Notes: a model not told the origin generated them from the letters alone. 64,000 nucleotides of DNA from Bradyrhizobium sp. CSA112 (GCF_029051645.1 NZ_JAACFS010000020.1:58165-122164); one strand, 5' to 3'. Shown: positions 42,730-51,264, numbered from the stretch's first letter. Numbers and translations: made by a program.

Positions 42730-43475
42730 CCCTGCACGGCCTCGAGGCCCTGGCCGGAGACGATGAAAAGACCTCCATTGGAGGCATCTGGCTTCGTAAC
42801 CAATTCAATGACCGCAGTCGCGACCTCAGATGAGGTTGGCGGTGAAGCCATGCTCTTGATGAAGTCGGCCGCGGATATGCCGAGATAGCGGGCATAGCCC
42901 GCGACTGCATGCTTGCCGAGTTCGGTGTCTGGGATGATGCGCGGCGCGACCGCCACAAATCGCAAGCCGAGCCCAAGACGATCGGATTCCTTCTGGCTGT
43001 AGTTCGCAATGAAGATCTGCGTGCGTTTGGCGCCGGCGTACCCTCCCGAATTTGGCGACCCTGCGAGCGCGGCGCCGCTTGCGATCAGGATGACCGAAGC
43101 GCCTCGGGGCAGCGGCCGCGACAGCGCAGCCTTGCAGAAGTGAAACGCGATTCTGACGTCGGTTTCCCAGTTCACGGCGAATTGTTGCCAGCTCTGCTCG
43201 TGTAGCGGCGCGGCCGGCGGAAACGCGCCCGCGCAGAGAACCAGGATGTCGGGTTCGAGAACGTCCAGCACCTTTGAAGGTGCTCCTTCGTCCGTGGCAT
43301 CGAGCGAGAGAATGTCCGTGCCGGAGACCTCGTGAGCCAATCGCCGGAGCGAGGACTCCTGTCGGGCCACCGCCAGCACGTGCGCGCCATTGCGGGCGGC
43401 GGCTTCCACGATCCGCCGCCCTACGCCCCGGCTACCGCCGATCACGATCACGTTCTTGTCAGTCAATGGAAGCAT
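42726..43475 (-). CDS. SDR family oxidoreductase
   Basis: A 249-residue short-chain dehydrogenase. The NAD(P) motif is NVIVIGGSRGVGRRIVEAAA (TGxxxGxG variant), the active-site Ser region is VILIASGAALAGSPNSGG and the YxxxK motif is YAGAKRTQIFIAN, so a full catalytic triad is likely. The C-terminus is short (GLFIVSGQGLEAVQG). It precedes and overlaps the ECF sigma factor gene and shares its promoter element with a second SDR gene at 43589. Substrate unknown. Confidence 0.88.
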   Translation of the reverse strand: MLPLTDKNVIVIGGSRGVGRRIVEAAARNGAHVLAVARQESSLRRLAHEVSGTDILSLDATDEGAPSKVLDVLEPDILVLCAGAFPPAAPLHEQSWQQFAVNWETDVRIAFHFCKAALSRPLPRGASVILIASGAALAGSPNSGGYAGAKRTQIFIANYSQKESDRLGLGLRFVAVAPRIIPDTELGKHAVAGYARYLGISAADFIKSMASPPTSSEVATAVIELVTKPDASNGGLFIVSGQGLEAVQG

Positions 43476-43538
43476 TTTGTCCTCTCATGCCGGGCCGGTT
43501 ACACATGCAGACCTCATGACCGACCCCACGGCTGACAT

Positions 43539-43564
43539 TCATCGGTGCTCGGCGGCTTTTTTGC
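43539..43564 (-). promoter_or_regulatory. 26-bp element upstream of SDR1-ECF operon
   Basis: On the plus strand TCATCGGTGC-TC-GGCGG-C-TTTTTTGC; in transcription direction GCAAAAAA-G-CCGCC-GA-GCACCGATGA. It ends 63 bp before the SDR start. A copy with 23 of 26 identities lies at 44428-44453, at almost the same distance from the other SDR start. Confidence 0.65.
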
Positions 43565-43588
43565 AGTCCGCGGCTGCTGCCAAAGTCG

Positions 43589-44368
43589 CTAGTCGTCGAG
43601 GCTCCCTATGCTCAGATTGACTATTGTTCCGGTCATCGCGCTTGCCTGATCGGAGGCCATGAAGGCCGCAACGTCAGCCGTCTCCTCGAGCGTCGTCAGC
43701 CGCCGCATGTGGGTCCGGTTCGCAATCATCTCCTGGAACTGTTCGCGCGAAACGCCCCATGCCTTGGCATGAAGTCCGAACACTTCCTTCATCGTGCCGG
43801 ACTCCGGCATCCCCTGCGGCCGCAGGCCAACCACGCGAATACCCTGCGGCGCGAGCTCGGCAGACAGATCGCGCGTGAGCGCTTCCACAGCACTCATCGC
43901 CGGACCAACGCCTCCCATCAACGGGATGGCTGTCCGCGAGGGGATCGACGTAACGGTCATAATCACGCCCGATCGCTTGGCGACCATCCGCCGGGCGGCG
44001 AGGCGCGCGGTCAAAAAGTAGGACCTGGTGTAAGTCGCAATCGGCAGGGAGAATTGCTCGACCGCGAGCTCGGCCAGCGGCACACCCTGTAGCGTCGTGT
44101 TCGGGATGCCGATCGCGTTGAATGAGATATCGACGCGGCCGGCTTTTTCAATCACGGATTGCAGGTGCCTGTCGACGGCCTGTTCATCGAGCGCGTCCAC
44201 CTCCGACGTTTCGGCTGACGCGATTTCCTTGGCGACCGCTTCGACGGGAACAACGTGGCGCCCGGTGAGAAAAAGCCTTGCGCCCTCGCGTGCAAAGGCG
44301 CGTGCGACAGCACCTCCAACAGCGCCTCCGGCGCCATAGATCACCGCAACCTTGTCTTTCAGCAACAT
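43589..44368 (-). CDS. SDR-fold protein lacking the catalytic Tyr-Lys pair
   Basis: A 259-residue Rossmann-fold SDR. The cofactor loop is VAVIYGAGGAVGGAVARAFA. After the Ser region (GVIMTVTSIPSRTAIPLMGG) the segment that normally reads YxxxK-AxxxAL is GVGPAMSAVEALTRDLSAEL: Tyr is replaced by Val or Gly and Lys by Met. So classical dehydrogenase chemistry is unlikely, unless another residue substitutes. I recall a subgroup of annotated SDRs with such GxGPA(M/C)xAVEAL sequences. It has the same upstream element as the SDR-sigma operon. Confidence 0.82.
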   Translation of the reverse strand: MLLKDKVAVIYGAGGAVGGAVARAFAREGARLFLTGRHVVPVEAVAKEIASAETSEVDALDEQAVDRHLQSVIEKAGRVDISFNAIGIPNTTLQGVPLAELAVEQFSLPIATYTRSYFLTARLAARRMVAKRSGVIMTVTSIPSRTAIPLMGGVGPAMSAVEALTRDLSAELAPQGIRVVGLRPQGMPESGTMKEVFGLHAKAWGVSREQFQEMIANRTHMRRLTTLEETADVAAFMASDQASAMTGTIVNLSIGSLDD

Positions 44369-44427
44369 TTTTGGTTCCTTGTTCTACGCCCCGACCTCGT
44401 GTGTAAGACCGGCGCAGCCACGGAAAC

Positions 44428-44453
44428 TCATCGGTGCCTGGCGGATTTTTTGC
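44428..44453 (-). promoter_or_regulatory. 26-bp element upstream of SDR2
   Basis: TCATCGGTGC-CT-GGCGG-A-TTTTTTGC on the plus strand, the second copy of the element at 43539. It lies 60 bp before the start at 44368. In both, CCGTGG follows the element within about 5-10 bp in transcription direction. Confidence 0.65.
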
Positions 44454-44537
44454 CGATGCCGGATTTGTGACGCCGAAGACGTGAGAGTATTGGAGTGGGC
44501 ATTGCAGCCAAGCAAAGGTTGGCGCGGAGGAACTGCG

Positions 44538-45170
44538 ATGATTGGTCTGTTCTTTGAAGTCCAGACAAGGCCCGGACACCGCGATCAATATCTCGATCTC
44601 GCGGCCTCGCTGAAGCCCGACCTGGAGGCGATGGGTGGTTGCCTCTTCATCGACCGCTTCAGGAGTTTGACGCGAGAGAACCTGCTGCTGTCTTACCAGA
44701 TCTGGCAGGACGAGGGAGCTTTAACGGCCTGGCGGGCTCACGCGCGCCATCACGATGTCCAAACCATCGGCCGCGAAAGAGTCTTTTCGGACTATCGCAT
44801 CCGCGTCGCCCAGGTGATTCACGAAGCAAGGCGGGGCCAACCGATCTGGCAACCCGAGCGGCGCACGCCCTACAATGATCCCGCAAGGCGCGAGCCAACG
44901 TACGTTCTGGTCTCAGAATCGAATAATGCCACGCTACCGGCAGAAACCGCATGGCGCCGTGACGCTTTCACAAGCGTCTATCGTGGGGGGTATTTTGCAC
45001 ACCTGATCGATTTACCGGACGATCGAGCCGGCGTCGAATTCGGCACGCGCCTGTTTGCCGATCCGACAACCCAGTACTTTCGCATTTTCGAGGTCATGCG
45101 CGACTACGGAATGTACGAGCGGACCGAAGCGCCGCAATACTATCCGCCGGTCAAAGAGAGACAGTCGTAG
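44538..45170 (+). CDS. ABM-domain (antibiotic biosynthesis monooxygenase-like) protein
   Basis: A 210-residue protein with an N-terminal ABM-type ferredoxin-like domain (MIGLFFEVQTRPGHRDQYLD through NLLLSYQIWQDEGALTAWRA to RIRVAQVIHEAR) and a second, weaker repeat-like half (TYVLVSESNN ... FRIFEVMRDYGMY). ATG 44538 follows GGAGGA. It is divergent from the SDR2 gene and may belong to the same stress response. ABM domains work as monooxygenases or heme-degrading or dimerisation modules; no activity can be assigned. Confidence 0.78.
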   Translation: MIGLFFEVQTRPGHRDQYLDLAASLKPDLEAMGGCLFIDRFRSLTRENLLLSYQIWQDEGALTAWRAHARHHDVQTIGRERVFSDYRIRVAQVIHEARRGQPIWQPERRTPYNDPARREPTYVLVSESNNATLPAETAWRRDAFTSVYRGGYFAHLIDLPDDRAGVEFGTRLFADPTTQYFRIFEVMRDYGMYERTEAPQYYPPVKERQS

Positions 45171-45186
45171 CTATTGTGGGTTGGTC

Positions 45187-45341
45187 GTCATTGCCTGCAA
45201 CAAACGCAAAGCGTTTGCGCAAGGGAGCGAAGCGACGAAGCAATCCATACTTTTCATTGCGCGAGCGGCACGATGGATTGCCTCGCGGAGCCTGTCATCG
45301 GGCGCGCATTCGCGCGACCCGTTGGCTCACAATGACGGCGG
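45187..45341. repeat. Palindromic repeat, Bradyrhizobium type
   Basis: Starts GTCATTGCCTGCAAC and contains GAGCGAAGCGACGAAGCAAT; it ends ...ATGGATTGCCTCGC ... CACAATGACG. The ends are inverse (GTCATTG/CAATGAC) and an inner AAGCAATCCAT pairs with ATGGATTGCCT. It lies between convergent genes. Confidence 0.75.
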
Positions 45342-45349
45342 CGAGCGGA

Positions 45350-46999
45350 CTAAGCCGAAATCGCCTTCGCCGAATCCACCTGGTTGCGCAGCATGAACTT
45401 CTGGATCTTGCCGGTGGAGGTCTTCGGGATGGTGCCGAACACCACCGCCTTTGGCGTCTTGAAGCCGGACATGTGGCTGCGGCAGAATGCGATGATCTCG
45501 GCTTCCGTCGCCTTCGCGCCTTCCTTCAACTCGACGAAGGCGCAGGGCACTTCGCCCCATTTTGAATCGGGCTTTGCGACCACGGCCGCGAACAGCACGG
45601 CCGGATGCTTGTAGAGGACGTCCTCGACCTCGACGGAGGAGATGTTCTCGCCGCCGGAGATGATGATGTCCTTGGAGCGGTCCTTGATGATGACGTAGCC
45701 GTGCTCGTCGAGCACGCCGAGATCGCCGGTGTGGAACCAGCCGCCGGCGAAGGCTTCTTGCGTGGCCTTCTCATTCTTCAGATAGCCCTTCATCACGATG
45801 TTGCCGCGGAACATCACCTCTCCGATGGTTTCCCCATCGCGGGGCACCTCCTGCATGGTCTTGGGATCAAGCACGGTGACGGCCTCTTCCAGCGGGTAGG
45901 GCACGCCCTGCCGGCGCTTGAGCTGCGCGCGCTGGTCGGCCGGCAATTCATCCCAGCCCGGCTGTTCGGCGCAGACGGAGGCGGGGCCATAGACCTCGGT
46001 CAGGCCGTAGACATGCGTCAACTTGATGCCGATGCTTTCGGCGCCTTCGAGGACAGCAACCGGCGGCGCAGCGCCTGCGATCAATCCGACGACAGGACGC
46101 GCGGCTTTGCCTTTCGGCGCGCCGGGCGCGTTGATCAGCGTGTTGTAGACGATCGGCGCGCCGCACATGTGGGTGACGCCGTGCTTCGGGATCAGCTCAA
46201 AGATCTTGGCCGGATCCACCTTGCGCAGGCAGACATTGGTGCCGGCAGAGGCCGCCACCGTCCACGGAAAGCACCAGCCGTTGCAGTGGAACATCGGCAG
46301 CGTCCACAGATAGACGGGATGCTGGCCGAGATTGCCGGCCAGAATATTGCTGACGGCATTGAGATACGCGCCGCGGTGATGGGTCACGACGCCCTTGGGG
46401 TTGCCCGTGGTACCCGAGGTATAGCTCAGCGCAATCGCGTCCCATTCATCGCCGGGAAGCCTTGCGACGAAGGCCGGATCACCCGCTGCGACCGTCGCTT
46501 CGTATTCAAGTTCACCGATCCGCTTGCCGCCTGAAAACGCCGCGTCTTCGACATCGACGACGAAGGGCTTTGGGCCATTCATCAGCGTCAGCGCTTCCGC
46601 AATAACGCCGGAGAATTCGGGATCGACGAGGATGATTTTCGCACCGCCATGGTCGAGCTGGAAGGCGATCGAGGGCGCATCGAGCCGGATGTTCAGTGCG
46701 TTCAGAACGGCACCGGCCATCGGCACGGCAAAATGCACCTCGTTCATGGCCGGAACATTCGGCAGCATCGCCGCCACCGTATCACCGACGCCAATGCCGC
46801 GGCCGGCGAGCCAGGACGCAAAGCGCCGGCACCGCGCATAGGTTTCGGCCCAGGTGAAGCTGCGGCCTTCATAGACCGTGCTGACATGATCGGGATAGAC
46901 GGCGGCGCTGCGCGCGAGGAAGCTCAGGGGCGTCAGCGGCACGTAGTTCGCCGGCGTCTTGTCCAATCCGATGGAATACTGGTTCTGGGCTGCGCTCAT
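45350..46999 (-). CDS. Acyl-CoA synthetase (AMP-binding, medium-chain/DmdB-like)
   Basis: A 549-residue adenylate-forming ligase. Core motifs: P-loop AIALSYTSGTTGNPKGVVTH, aromatic motif THVYGLTEVYGPASV, HTGDLGVLDEHGYVIIKDRS (ATP-binding) and the catalytic Lys near the C-terminus in PKTSTGKIQKFMLR. Family members act on short or medium-chain or methylthio acids (3-methylmercaptopropionyl-CoA ligase-like). The fused TRAP permease gene lies directly upstream in the same direction (28 bp), so the imported acid may be activated here; that is inference. Confidence 0.9.
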   Translation of the reverse strand: MSAAQNQYSIGLDKTPANYVPLTPLSFLARSAAVYPDHVSTVYEGRSFTWAETYARCRRFASWLAGRGIGVGDTVAAMLPNVPAMNEVHFAVPMAGAVLNALNIRLDAPSIAFQLDHGGAKIILVDPEFSGVIAEALTLMNGPKPFVVDVEDAAFSGGKRIGELEYEATVAAGDPAFVARLPGDEWDAIALSYTSGTTGNPKGVVTHHRGAYLNAVSNILAGNLGQHPVYLWTLPMFHCNGWCFPWTVAASAGTNVCLRKVDPAKIFELIPKHGVTHMCGAPIVYNTLINAPGAPKGKAARPVVGLIAGAAPPVAVLEGAESIGIKLTHVYGLTEVYGPASVCAEQPGWDELPADQRAQLKRRQGVPYPLEEAVTVLDPKTMQEVPRDGETIGEVMFRGNIVMKGYLKNEKATQEAFAGGWFHTGDLGVLDEHGYVIIKDRSKDIIISGGENISSVEVEDVLYKHPAVLFAAVVAKPDSKWGEVPCAFVELKEGAKATEAEIIAFCRSHMSGFKTPKAVVFGTIPKTSTGKIQKFMLRNQVDSAKAISA

Positions 47000-47027
47000 C
47001 GGCTTTGTCCCATCTGAAAAATTTGAC

Positions 47028-48926
47028 TTACAAGAACCCGATGGAAATCCACGGGAAGATCGCCACGATGATCAGACCGACCATCAGCGCCAGCAGGTAG
47101 CCCCAGATCGGCCGGATACCCTCGGCCGGATCGACGCGCCCGATGGCGCAAGCCGCATAATAGCCCACTCCGAAGGGCGGCGCGAATAGCCCGATACCCA
47201 TCGCGAGAATAACGATCATCGCGTAATGGACCTCGTGCACGCCCACGGCACGGGCGATCGGAAACAGAAGCGGCCCGAACAGGACGATCGCCGGAATGCC
47301 CTCGAGCACGCTGCCCAGGATCACGAAGGCCACGATCGACACCGCGATGAACGTGGCCGAGCCACCGGGCAGGCCGGTCATGGCGGCCGCCAGCGTCCGC
47401 GAAAAGCCGGATTGCGTGAGGCCCCAGGCCATGCCGGTGGCGCAGCCGATGATCAGCAAGATCGCGCCCGACAGGCACGCGGTCTCGACCAACATTGGCA
47501 TGATCCGCCGCCAGTCGAAATTGCGGTAGATCAAGAGGCCGTAAATCAGGTAGCCGACGATGAAGGCATAGACGATGCCGATGGTGGAAACCTCAGTGGC
47601 GGTCGCGATGCCCTCGACCACGGCGTAGCGGATCACGAACGGCAGCGCGATGGCGGGCAGGGCGATGGCGAACGCGCGGACGATCTCGCCGACGCTTGCG
47701 CGCGTGACGTGCCGCAGATCCTCGTTGCGGTAGCGCCACCACACCAGCACTGAGAGCGTGATCGCCAGCACCAGGCCCGGCAACAGGCCACCGGTGAACA
47801 GCGCCGCGATCGACACGCCGGTGACCGAGCCGATGGTGATCAGCACCAGGCTCGGCGGAATGGTCTCGGTCTGCGCGCCCGTGGCGGAGAGGAGGGCGAC
47901 CAGATCGCCCGGCTTGGCGCCCCGCGCCTTCATCTCGGGAAACAGCACCGGCGCCACGGCGGCCATATCGGCCGCCTTCGACCCCGAGATACCCGATACC
48001 AGATACATCGCGCCGACCAGCACGTAATGCAGCCCGCCGCGGACATGGCCCAGCAGGCTCGCCAGGAACGCCACCATGGCGCGCGCCATGCCGGTCATTT
48101 CGATCAGCAGGCCCAGGAACACGAACAGCGGCACCGACAAGAGGATGAGGTGGCTCATGCCCTCGTCCATGCGGCCGACCAGCACCATCAGCGGTGTGCC
48201 CGTGGTCAGCGCCAGATAGCCGTAGGTCGCAAGCCCGAAGCCGAACGCGATCGGCACGCCGGCAAACACGCAGAAGCCAGCCACGCCGACAAAAAAGATA
48301 ATCAGATTGAGATTGCCGAGCGGCTTGAGCGATCCCCTGAGCAGCCAGAATACGGCAATGACAAGCGCGACCGACAGAAGCGCGCCCAGCATGGTCCGTA
48401 CATTGCCCGATCGGGCCAGCCGCAGGAAGGCAAACAGCGCCATCAGGGCGATGCCGACCGGCAGCGCCGCGGCACGCCAGATATTGGTGATCTGCAGCGC
48501 GGGCGTGGTGATGTAGCTTTCCTCGTAGGCGTATTCGTAAGCCGGCCAGGCGATCAGGATGAGAAACGCCAGCGCGGCTGCCGTCGCCACCAGATCGAGG
48601 TAGGCACGCATGGCGGGCTTCGCGTTGGCGACCACCGCCGTCATCCGCATATGCTCGGCGCGGCGGAATGCGACCGCAGCCCCGAGCATGGCGAGCCACA
48701 GGAACAGGATCGACGCCAGCTCGTCCGACCAGATCAGCGGCCTGTGCAGCGCATAGCGCGCCACCACGCCAGCGAACAGAATCACGATCTCGGCGACGAC
48801 CAGAAGCGCCGCCGGGATTTCGACCAGCATTCCCAATGTGTGTTCGATCGACGCCAGCAGCGAACGGCGGCGAGGGGGCTGCCCCACCTCGCCGCCAACA
48901 GCTTCGGTCATTCCGGCATGAGCCAT
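47028..48926 (-). CDS. TRAP transporter permease, small and large subunits fused (DctQM)
   Basis: A 632-residue membrane protein. The N-terminal about 180 residues carry four hydrophobic helices in DctQ style (LLVVAEIVILFAGVVARYAL, LASILFLWLAMLGAAVAFRR); the remainder is the 12-helix DctM part (LNLIIFFVGVAGFCVFAGVP, GISGSKAADMAAVAPVLFPE, LIIGCATGMAWGLTQSGFSR). TRAP systems import carboxylates using Na+ gradients and need a DctP binding protein. Its dctP gene upstream is reduced to a fragment, so this permease is probably orphaned unless another DctP supplies it. Confidence 0.9.
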   Translation of the reverse strand: MAHAGMTEAVGGEVGQPPRRRSLLASIEHTLGMLVEIPAALLVVAEIVILFAGVVARYALHRPLIWSDELASILFLWLAMLGAAVAFRRAEHMRMTAVVANAKPAMRAYLDLVATAAALAFLILIAWPAYEYAYEESYITTPALQITNIWRAAALPVGIALMALFAFLRLARSGNVRTMLGALLSVALVIAVFWLLRGSLKPLGNLNLIIFFVGVAGFCVFAGVPIAFGFGLATYGYLALTTGTPLMVLVGRMDEGMSHLILLSVPLFVFLGLLIEMTGMARAMVAFLASLLGHVRGGLHYVLVGAMYLVSGISGSKAADMAAVAPVLFPEMKARGAKPGDLVALLSATGAQTETIPPSLVLITIGSVTGVSIAALFTGGLLPGLVLAITLSVLVWWRYRNEDLRHVTRASVGEIVRAFAIALPAIALPFVIRYAVVEGIATATEVSTIGIVYAFIVGYLIYGLLIYRNFDWRRIMPMLVETACLSGAILLIIGCATGMAWGLTQSGFSRTLAAAMTGLPGGSATFIAVSIVAFVILGSVLEGIPAIVLFGPLLFPIARAVGVHEVHYAMIVILAMGIGLFAPPFGVGYYAACAIGRVDPAEGIRPIWGYLLALMVGLIIVAIFPWISIGFL

Positions 48927-48942
48927 GACGGCGTTCAGATGC

Positions 48943-49158
48943 TTAGGACAGCTTGCCGACGGACTTTTCGAGCAGCTCCCAGGGTTGGTCGCCGTATTTA
49001 CCTTTCCATTCCGCGTAGAAGCCGGCGGAACGCAGCTTGTCGCGGAACGGTGTTACGTTGGGCTGGTTGAAGGTAAGGCCCTTGCCGGCCAGTTCCTGCT
49101 GCAGCCCGGCGTTCAGCTTGGCCACGTCCTCGCGCTCCTTGACGGCCGCTACGGTCGT
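48943..49158 (-). pseudogene. dctP: TRAP binding protein gene truncated to its C-terminus
   Basis: Only the last about 65 codons are present: VKEREDVAKLNAGLQQELAG, then FNQPNVTPFRDKLRSAGFYA, EWKGKYGDQPWELLEKSVGK, LS and stop at 48943. These match the C-terminus of DctP-type TRAP solute-binding proteins (..FRxxLRxAGFYxEWKGKYG...). Upstream the frame meets a stop at 49159-49161 and continues as unrelated AT-rich DNA. The missing N-terminal about 270 residues were not found in 49.2-58.1 kb. Confidence 0.82.
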
Positions 49159-49408
49159 TCAGTCGCGAAGCTGACTTGGTTTGCTAGAAGATCCGCCTAA
49201 ATATCTGATCTAATTGTAGATATAAATATTCCATAATATACCTTATGCGAATTTCGGATATTCGGGCTGGGGTTGGTCCCGGCGTCGTTTCGGGTTCGAT
49301 CTGAGTCATTCGTGCTCTATTTGAGTCTGCCTGGATTTACGGCGCCCTGTGCACTTCAGGTTTAGGAATTTCGCAGCCAGAATGCGCTCGACGTTAGACT
49401 GAGGAAAC
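49159..49408. other. AT-rich junction between dctP relic and gas-vesicle genes
   Basis: About 250 bp without gene. 49190-49260 is conspicuously AT-rich (ATATAAATATTCCATAATAT) against a GC-rich background. GTCGTTT and GATCTGAGTC occur at 49284-49307 and again beyond the other end of the gas-vesicle cluster (52751-52768). Confidence 0.6.
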
Positions 49409-49714
49409 TCAACGCGGAAGCAGCGGACCGAGAGGTCCCAGGTCGATATTCAGGTCCTCGGCGGCGAGCCCGAAGTGTTCCCGCAGGCGCGATATGCGGT
49501 TGTCTAGAAGCATCAGCGTCATGCCGACGCGCTCCTCCTCCGCTTCGGTCAAGCCGCCCTCGTCGACACGACGAAGCGCCTGTCGCTCCACGAGTTGACG
49601 CAGCAACTCGACGACGGTGAGCACCAGGCGGGCCAGATCTCGTTCGACCGTGTCAGGCGCCATCGAAATGCGCTGGCGCGGCCCCGGCTCATGTCCAGCG
49701 ACGCCGGCGCTCAC
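49409..49714 (-). CDS. gvpK: Gas vesicle protein GvpK
   Basis: A 101-residue GvpK. It starts GTG in a GTGA overlap with the preceding gene and reads MSAGVAGHEPGPRQRISMAP. The conserved block is DTVERDLARLVLTVVELLRQ, then LVERQALRRVDEGGLTEAEE and VGMTLMLLDNRISRLREHFG. GvpK is an accessory protein needed for vesicle shape/assembly in most species. It is the last gene of the operon, as in Streptomyces clusters. Confidence 0.92.
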   Translation of the reverse strand: MSAGVAGHEPGPRQRISMAPDTVERDLARLVLTVVELLRQLVERQALRRVDEGGLTEAEEERVGMTLMLLDNRISRLREHFGLAAEDLNIDLGPLGPLLPR

Positions 49715-49908
49715 TGGTCTGGCTCCGCTGCGCCAGATCGCGTGGTCCGGCCGAGCGACGTGATCAGAGCGCGAAGCGAGATCTGCACCATGTCGATGTC
49801 GGCGATCGCCAGCGTGATGTCTCCGGCCAGCACGATGCCACCCGCCAGGAGCCGGTCGAGCAGGTCGACCAGTGCGACCTCTCGGGCCGGGAACGCGGCG
49901 GGGCTCAC
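49711..49908 (-). CDS. gvpS: Gas vesicle GvpA-family protein, GvpS-like
   Basis: A 65-residue GvpA-family protein starting GTG 49908 (GGAG upstream, GTGA overlap with gvpL). Reads MSPAAFPAREVALVDLLDRL, then LAGGIVLAGDITLAIADIDM and VQISLRALITSLGRTTRSG. Identification as GvpS comes from position between gvpL and gvpK and short size; GvpM is an equivalent name in other species. It is too short to be noticed without the operon context. The GvpA fold shows as two short helices and a beta hairpin. Confidence 0.85.
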   Translation of the reverse strand: MSPAAFPAREVALVDLLDRLLAGGIVLAGDITLAIADIDMVQISLRALITSLGRTTRSGAAEPDQ

Positions 49909-50690
49909 GTGCGCTCCTCGCTGTCGGCGAACGAATAAGGCGGCCAAGGGCCCGTGATCTCGAGCGTCACGTGCGGGTTTTCGGCGGCCAGCCGCTGTGC
50001 ACGGGCGGCGAGTTCTTCGGCGCGCCCGGCATCCACCAGGTAGGCTGCGTTGAATACATTTTCGCCTGGAGCAGCGGACAGCTCGGCGCTCTGCGTTCGG
50101 TGTTGGCGGTGATCGACGGCAAGCCCGGCGAGAACGGCGTCCATCTGCTCGGCCGCAGTGGTTGCGCGCCGCCACGCATGCTGGCGCCGATCGCGCTGCT
50201 CGCGGCGGTTGCGCAGGTAGTCCCTGCCCGCGCGCGCCGATCCGTACCCGTCGGTTTTCTCAGCCACGGACATGGCGCCGGCAGATGCGCCCGCGTGCTG
50301 CACGTAGATCTTCACCCCCACCTCCACGCGGCCCGCGAGTCGATCCAGCGTCTCGCGGAAGCGCCGGTACTCCCGGCGTAGCAACTGCGCAACGCGATCG
50401 TCGGTGCGGTGAACGGTCGCGAGGCGGAACGGCAGCGTTGGTGTGCACGCGGCAACCGCCGCCACGACCCTGTGGTGCGCGCGTGCGATCACCTCTAGCT
50501 CCGCCAGCGTCTCCAGCCTGGCTCGCAGCGCGGTCTCGTCGGCGTCGGCAGATGCAAGCGGACTGACCACGGCGACCAGGTCTTGGTGGCGGACCAGGTG
50601 GATCGCGGCGCCGTCGACGCCGACGAGACCGGCCGCCTGGGTTGGATTGAACGGGCGCGCGACCGCGTATGTATAGCTCGCCGTGCTCAT
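49905..50690 (-). CDS. gvpL: Gas vesicle protein GvpL (GvpF/L family)
   Basis: A 261-residue GvpF/GvpL protein. It opens MSTASYTYAVARPFNPTQAA, has LVAVVSPLASADADETALRA near residue 37, PTLPFRLATVHRTDDRVAQL (the conserved PxRFG-like motif altered to PFRLATV) and ends with the hallmark EITGPWPPYSF. Two of this family occur here; this one precedes gvpS. GvpL coats or nucleates vesicles together with GvpF. It shares ATGA with gvpJ. Confidence 0.9.
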   Translation of the reverse strand: MSTASYTYAVARPFNPTQAAGLVGVDGAAIHLVRHQDLVAVVSPLASADADETALRARLETLAELEVIARAHHRVVAAVAACTPTLPFRLATVHRTDDRVAQLLRREYRRFRETLDRLAGRVEVGVKIYVQHAGASAGAMSVAEKTDGYGSARAGRDYLRNRREQRDRRQHAWRRATTAAEQMDAVLAGLAVDHRQHRTQSAELSAAPGENVFNAAYLVDAGRAEELAARAQRLAAENPHVTLEITGPWPPYSFADSEERT

Positions 50691-51010
50691 CGCCGTGCCT
50701 CCACAGTGGCGGTTTGCAGCGCCCTGATCTGCTTACGCAACCGCGTGTTCTCGGCCGCGAGCTGCCGCGGCCGAGGCTGGGAAAGCGCCGGATCGTGCTC
50801 CCACCAGTTGATCCCCATCGCCTTGGCCTTGTCCACCGACGCGACCAACAGCCGGAGCTTGATGGTTAAAAGCTCGATGTCGAGCAGGTTGATCTTGATG
50901 TCGCCGGCGATGATCAGCCCCTTGTCCAGAACCCGCTCCAGAATGTCAGCCAGGTTCGGCGAAGCACCCTGGCGTCCGTGCCACTCCATCATGTGATCAG
51001 ATTCAATCAT
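50687..51010 (-). CDS. gvpJ: Gas vesicle GvpA-family protein, GvpJ-like with coiled-coil tail
   Basis: A 107-residue GvpA-family member. The core is NLADILERVLDKGLIIAGDI, then KINLLDIELLTIKLRLLVAS, with an extended C-terminus (WWEHDPALSQPRPRQLAAEN, TRLRKQIRALQTATVEARR) forming a helical tail, as GvpJ in Streptomyces. Overlaps gvpG by 4 bp and gvpL by 4 bp. Confidence 0.88.
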   Translation of the reverse strand: MIESDHMMEWHGRQGASPNLADILERVLDKGLIIAGDIKINLLDIELLTIKLRLLVASVDKAKAMGINWWEHDPALSQPRPRQLAAENTRLRKQIRALQTATVEARR

Positions 51011-51258
51011 GCGATCATTCCTCGCTTTCGTCCCTCGTCCAGCCGGTCGAGGATCTCGTCCTCGCGTCGATCGAATTCCTCGGCATCGATCAACCCTTCA
51101 TCCAGTTGCCGCGAAAGCTCGGCCAGCTCGCGCCGGATGGCTGCCGGGCCGCAATGCTGTTCGGCGGCGGCGTCGACGACCCGGTCGATGGTCCACAGCG
51201 CGAAGCGAGCCGGCGCGAGCGGCAGCAACAAGACATGCGTCAGGAGTCCCACCGCCAC
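51007..51258 (-). CDS. gvpG: Gas vesicle protein GvpG
   Basis: An 83-residue GvpG. It starts MAVGLLTHVLLLPLAPARFA, LWTIDRVVDAAAEQHCGPA, then ELAELSRQLDEGLIDAEEFD, RREDEILDRLDEGRKRG. The N-terminal hydrophobic LLPLAPxxFxLW and acidic helix are characteristic. It lies 6 bp after gvpF and overlaps gvpJ. Confidence 0.9.
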   Translation of the reverse strand: MAVGLLTHVLLLPLAPARFALWTIDRVVDAAAEQHCGPAAIRRELAELSRQLDEGLIDAEEFDRREDEILDRLDEGRKRGMIA

Positions 51259-51264
51259 GGCCCC

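Noticed and set aside
49190..49260. AT-rich stretch as a replication origin
   Set aside because: No DnaA-box array, iterons or replication gene is present.
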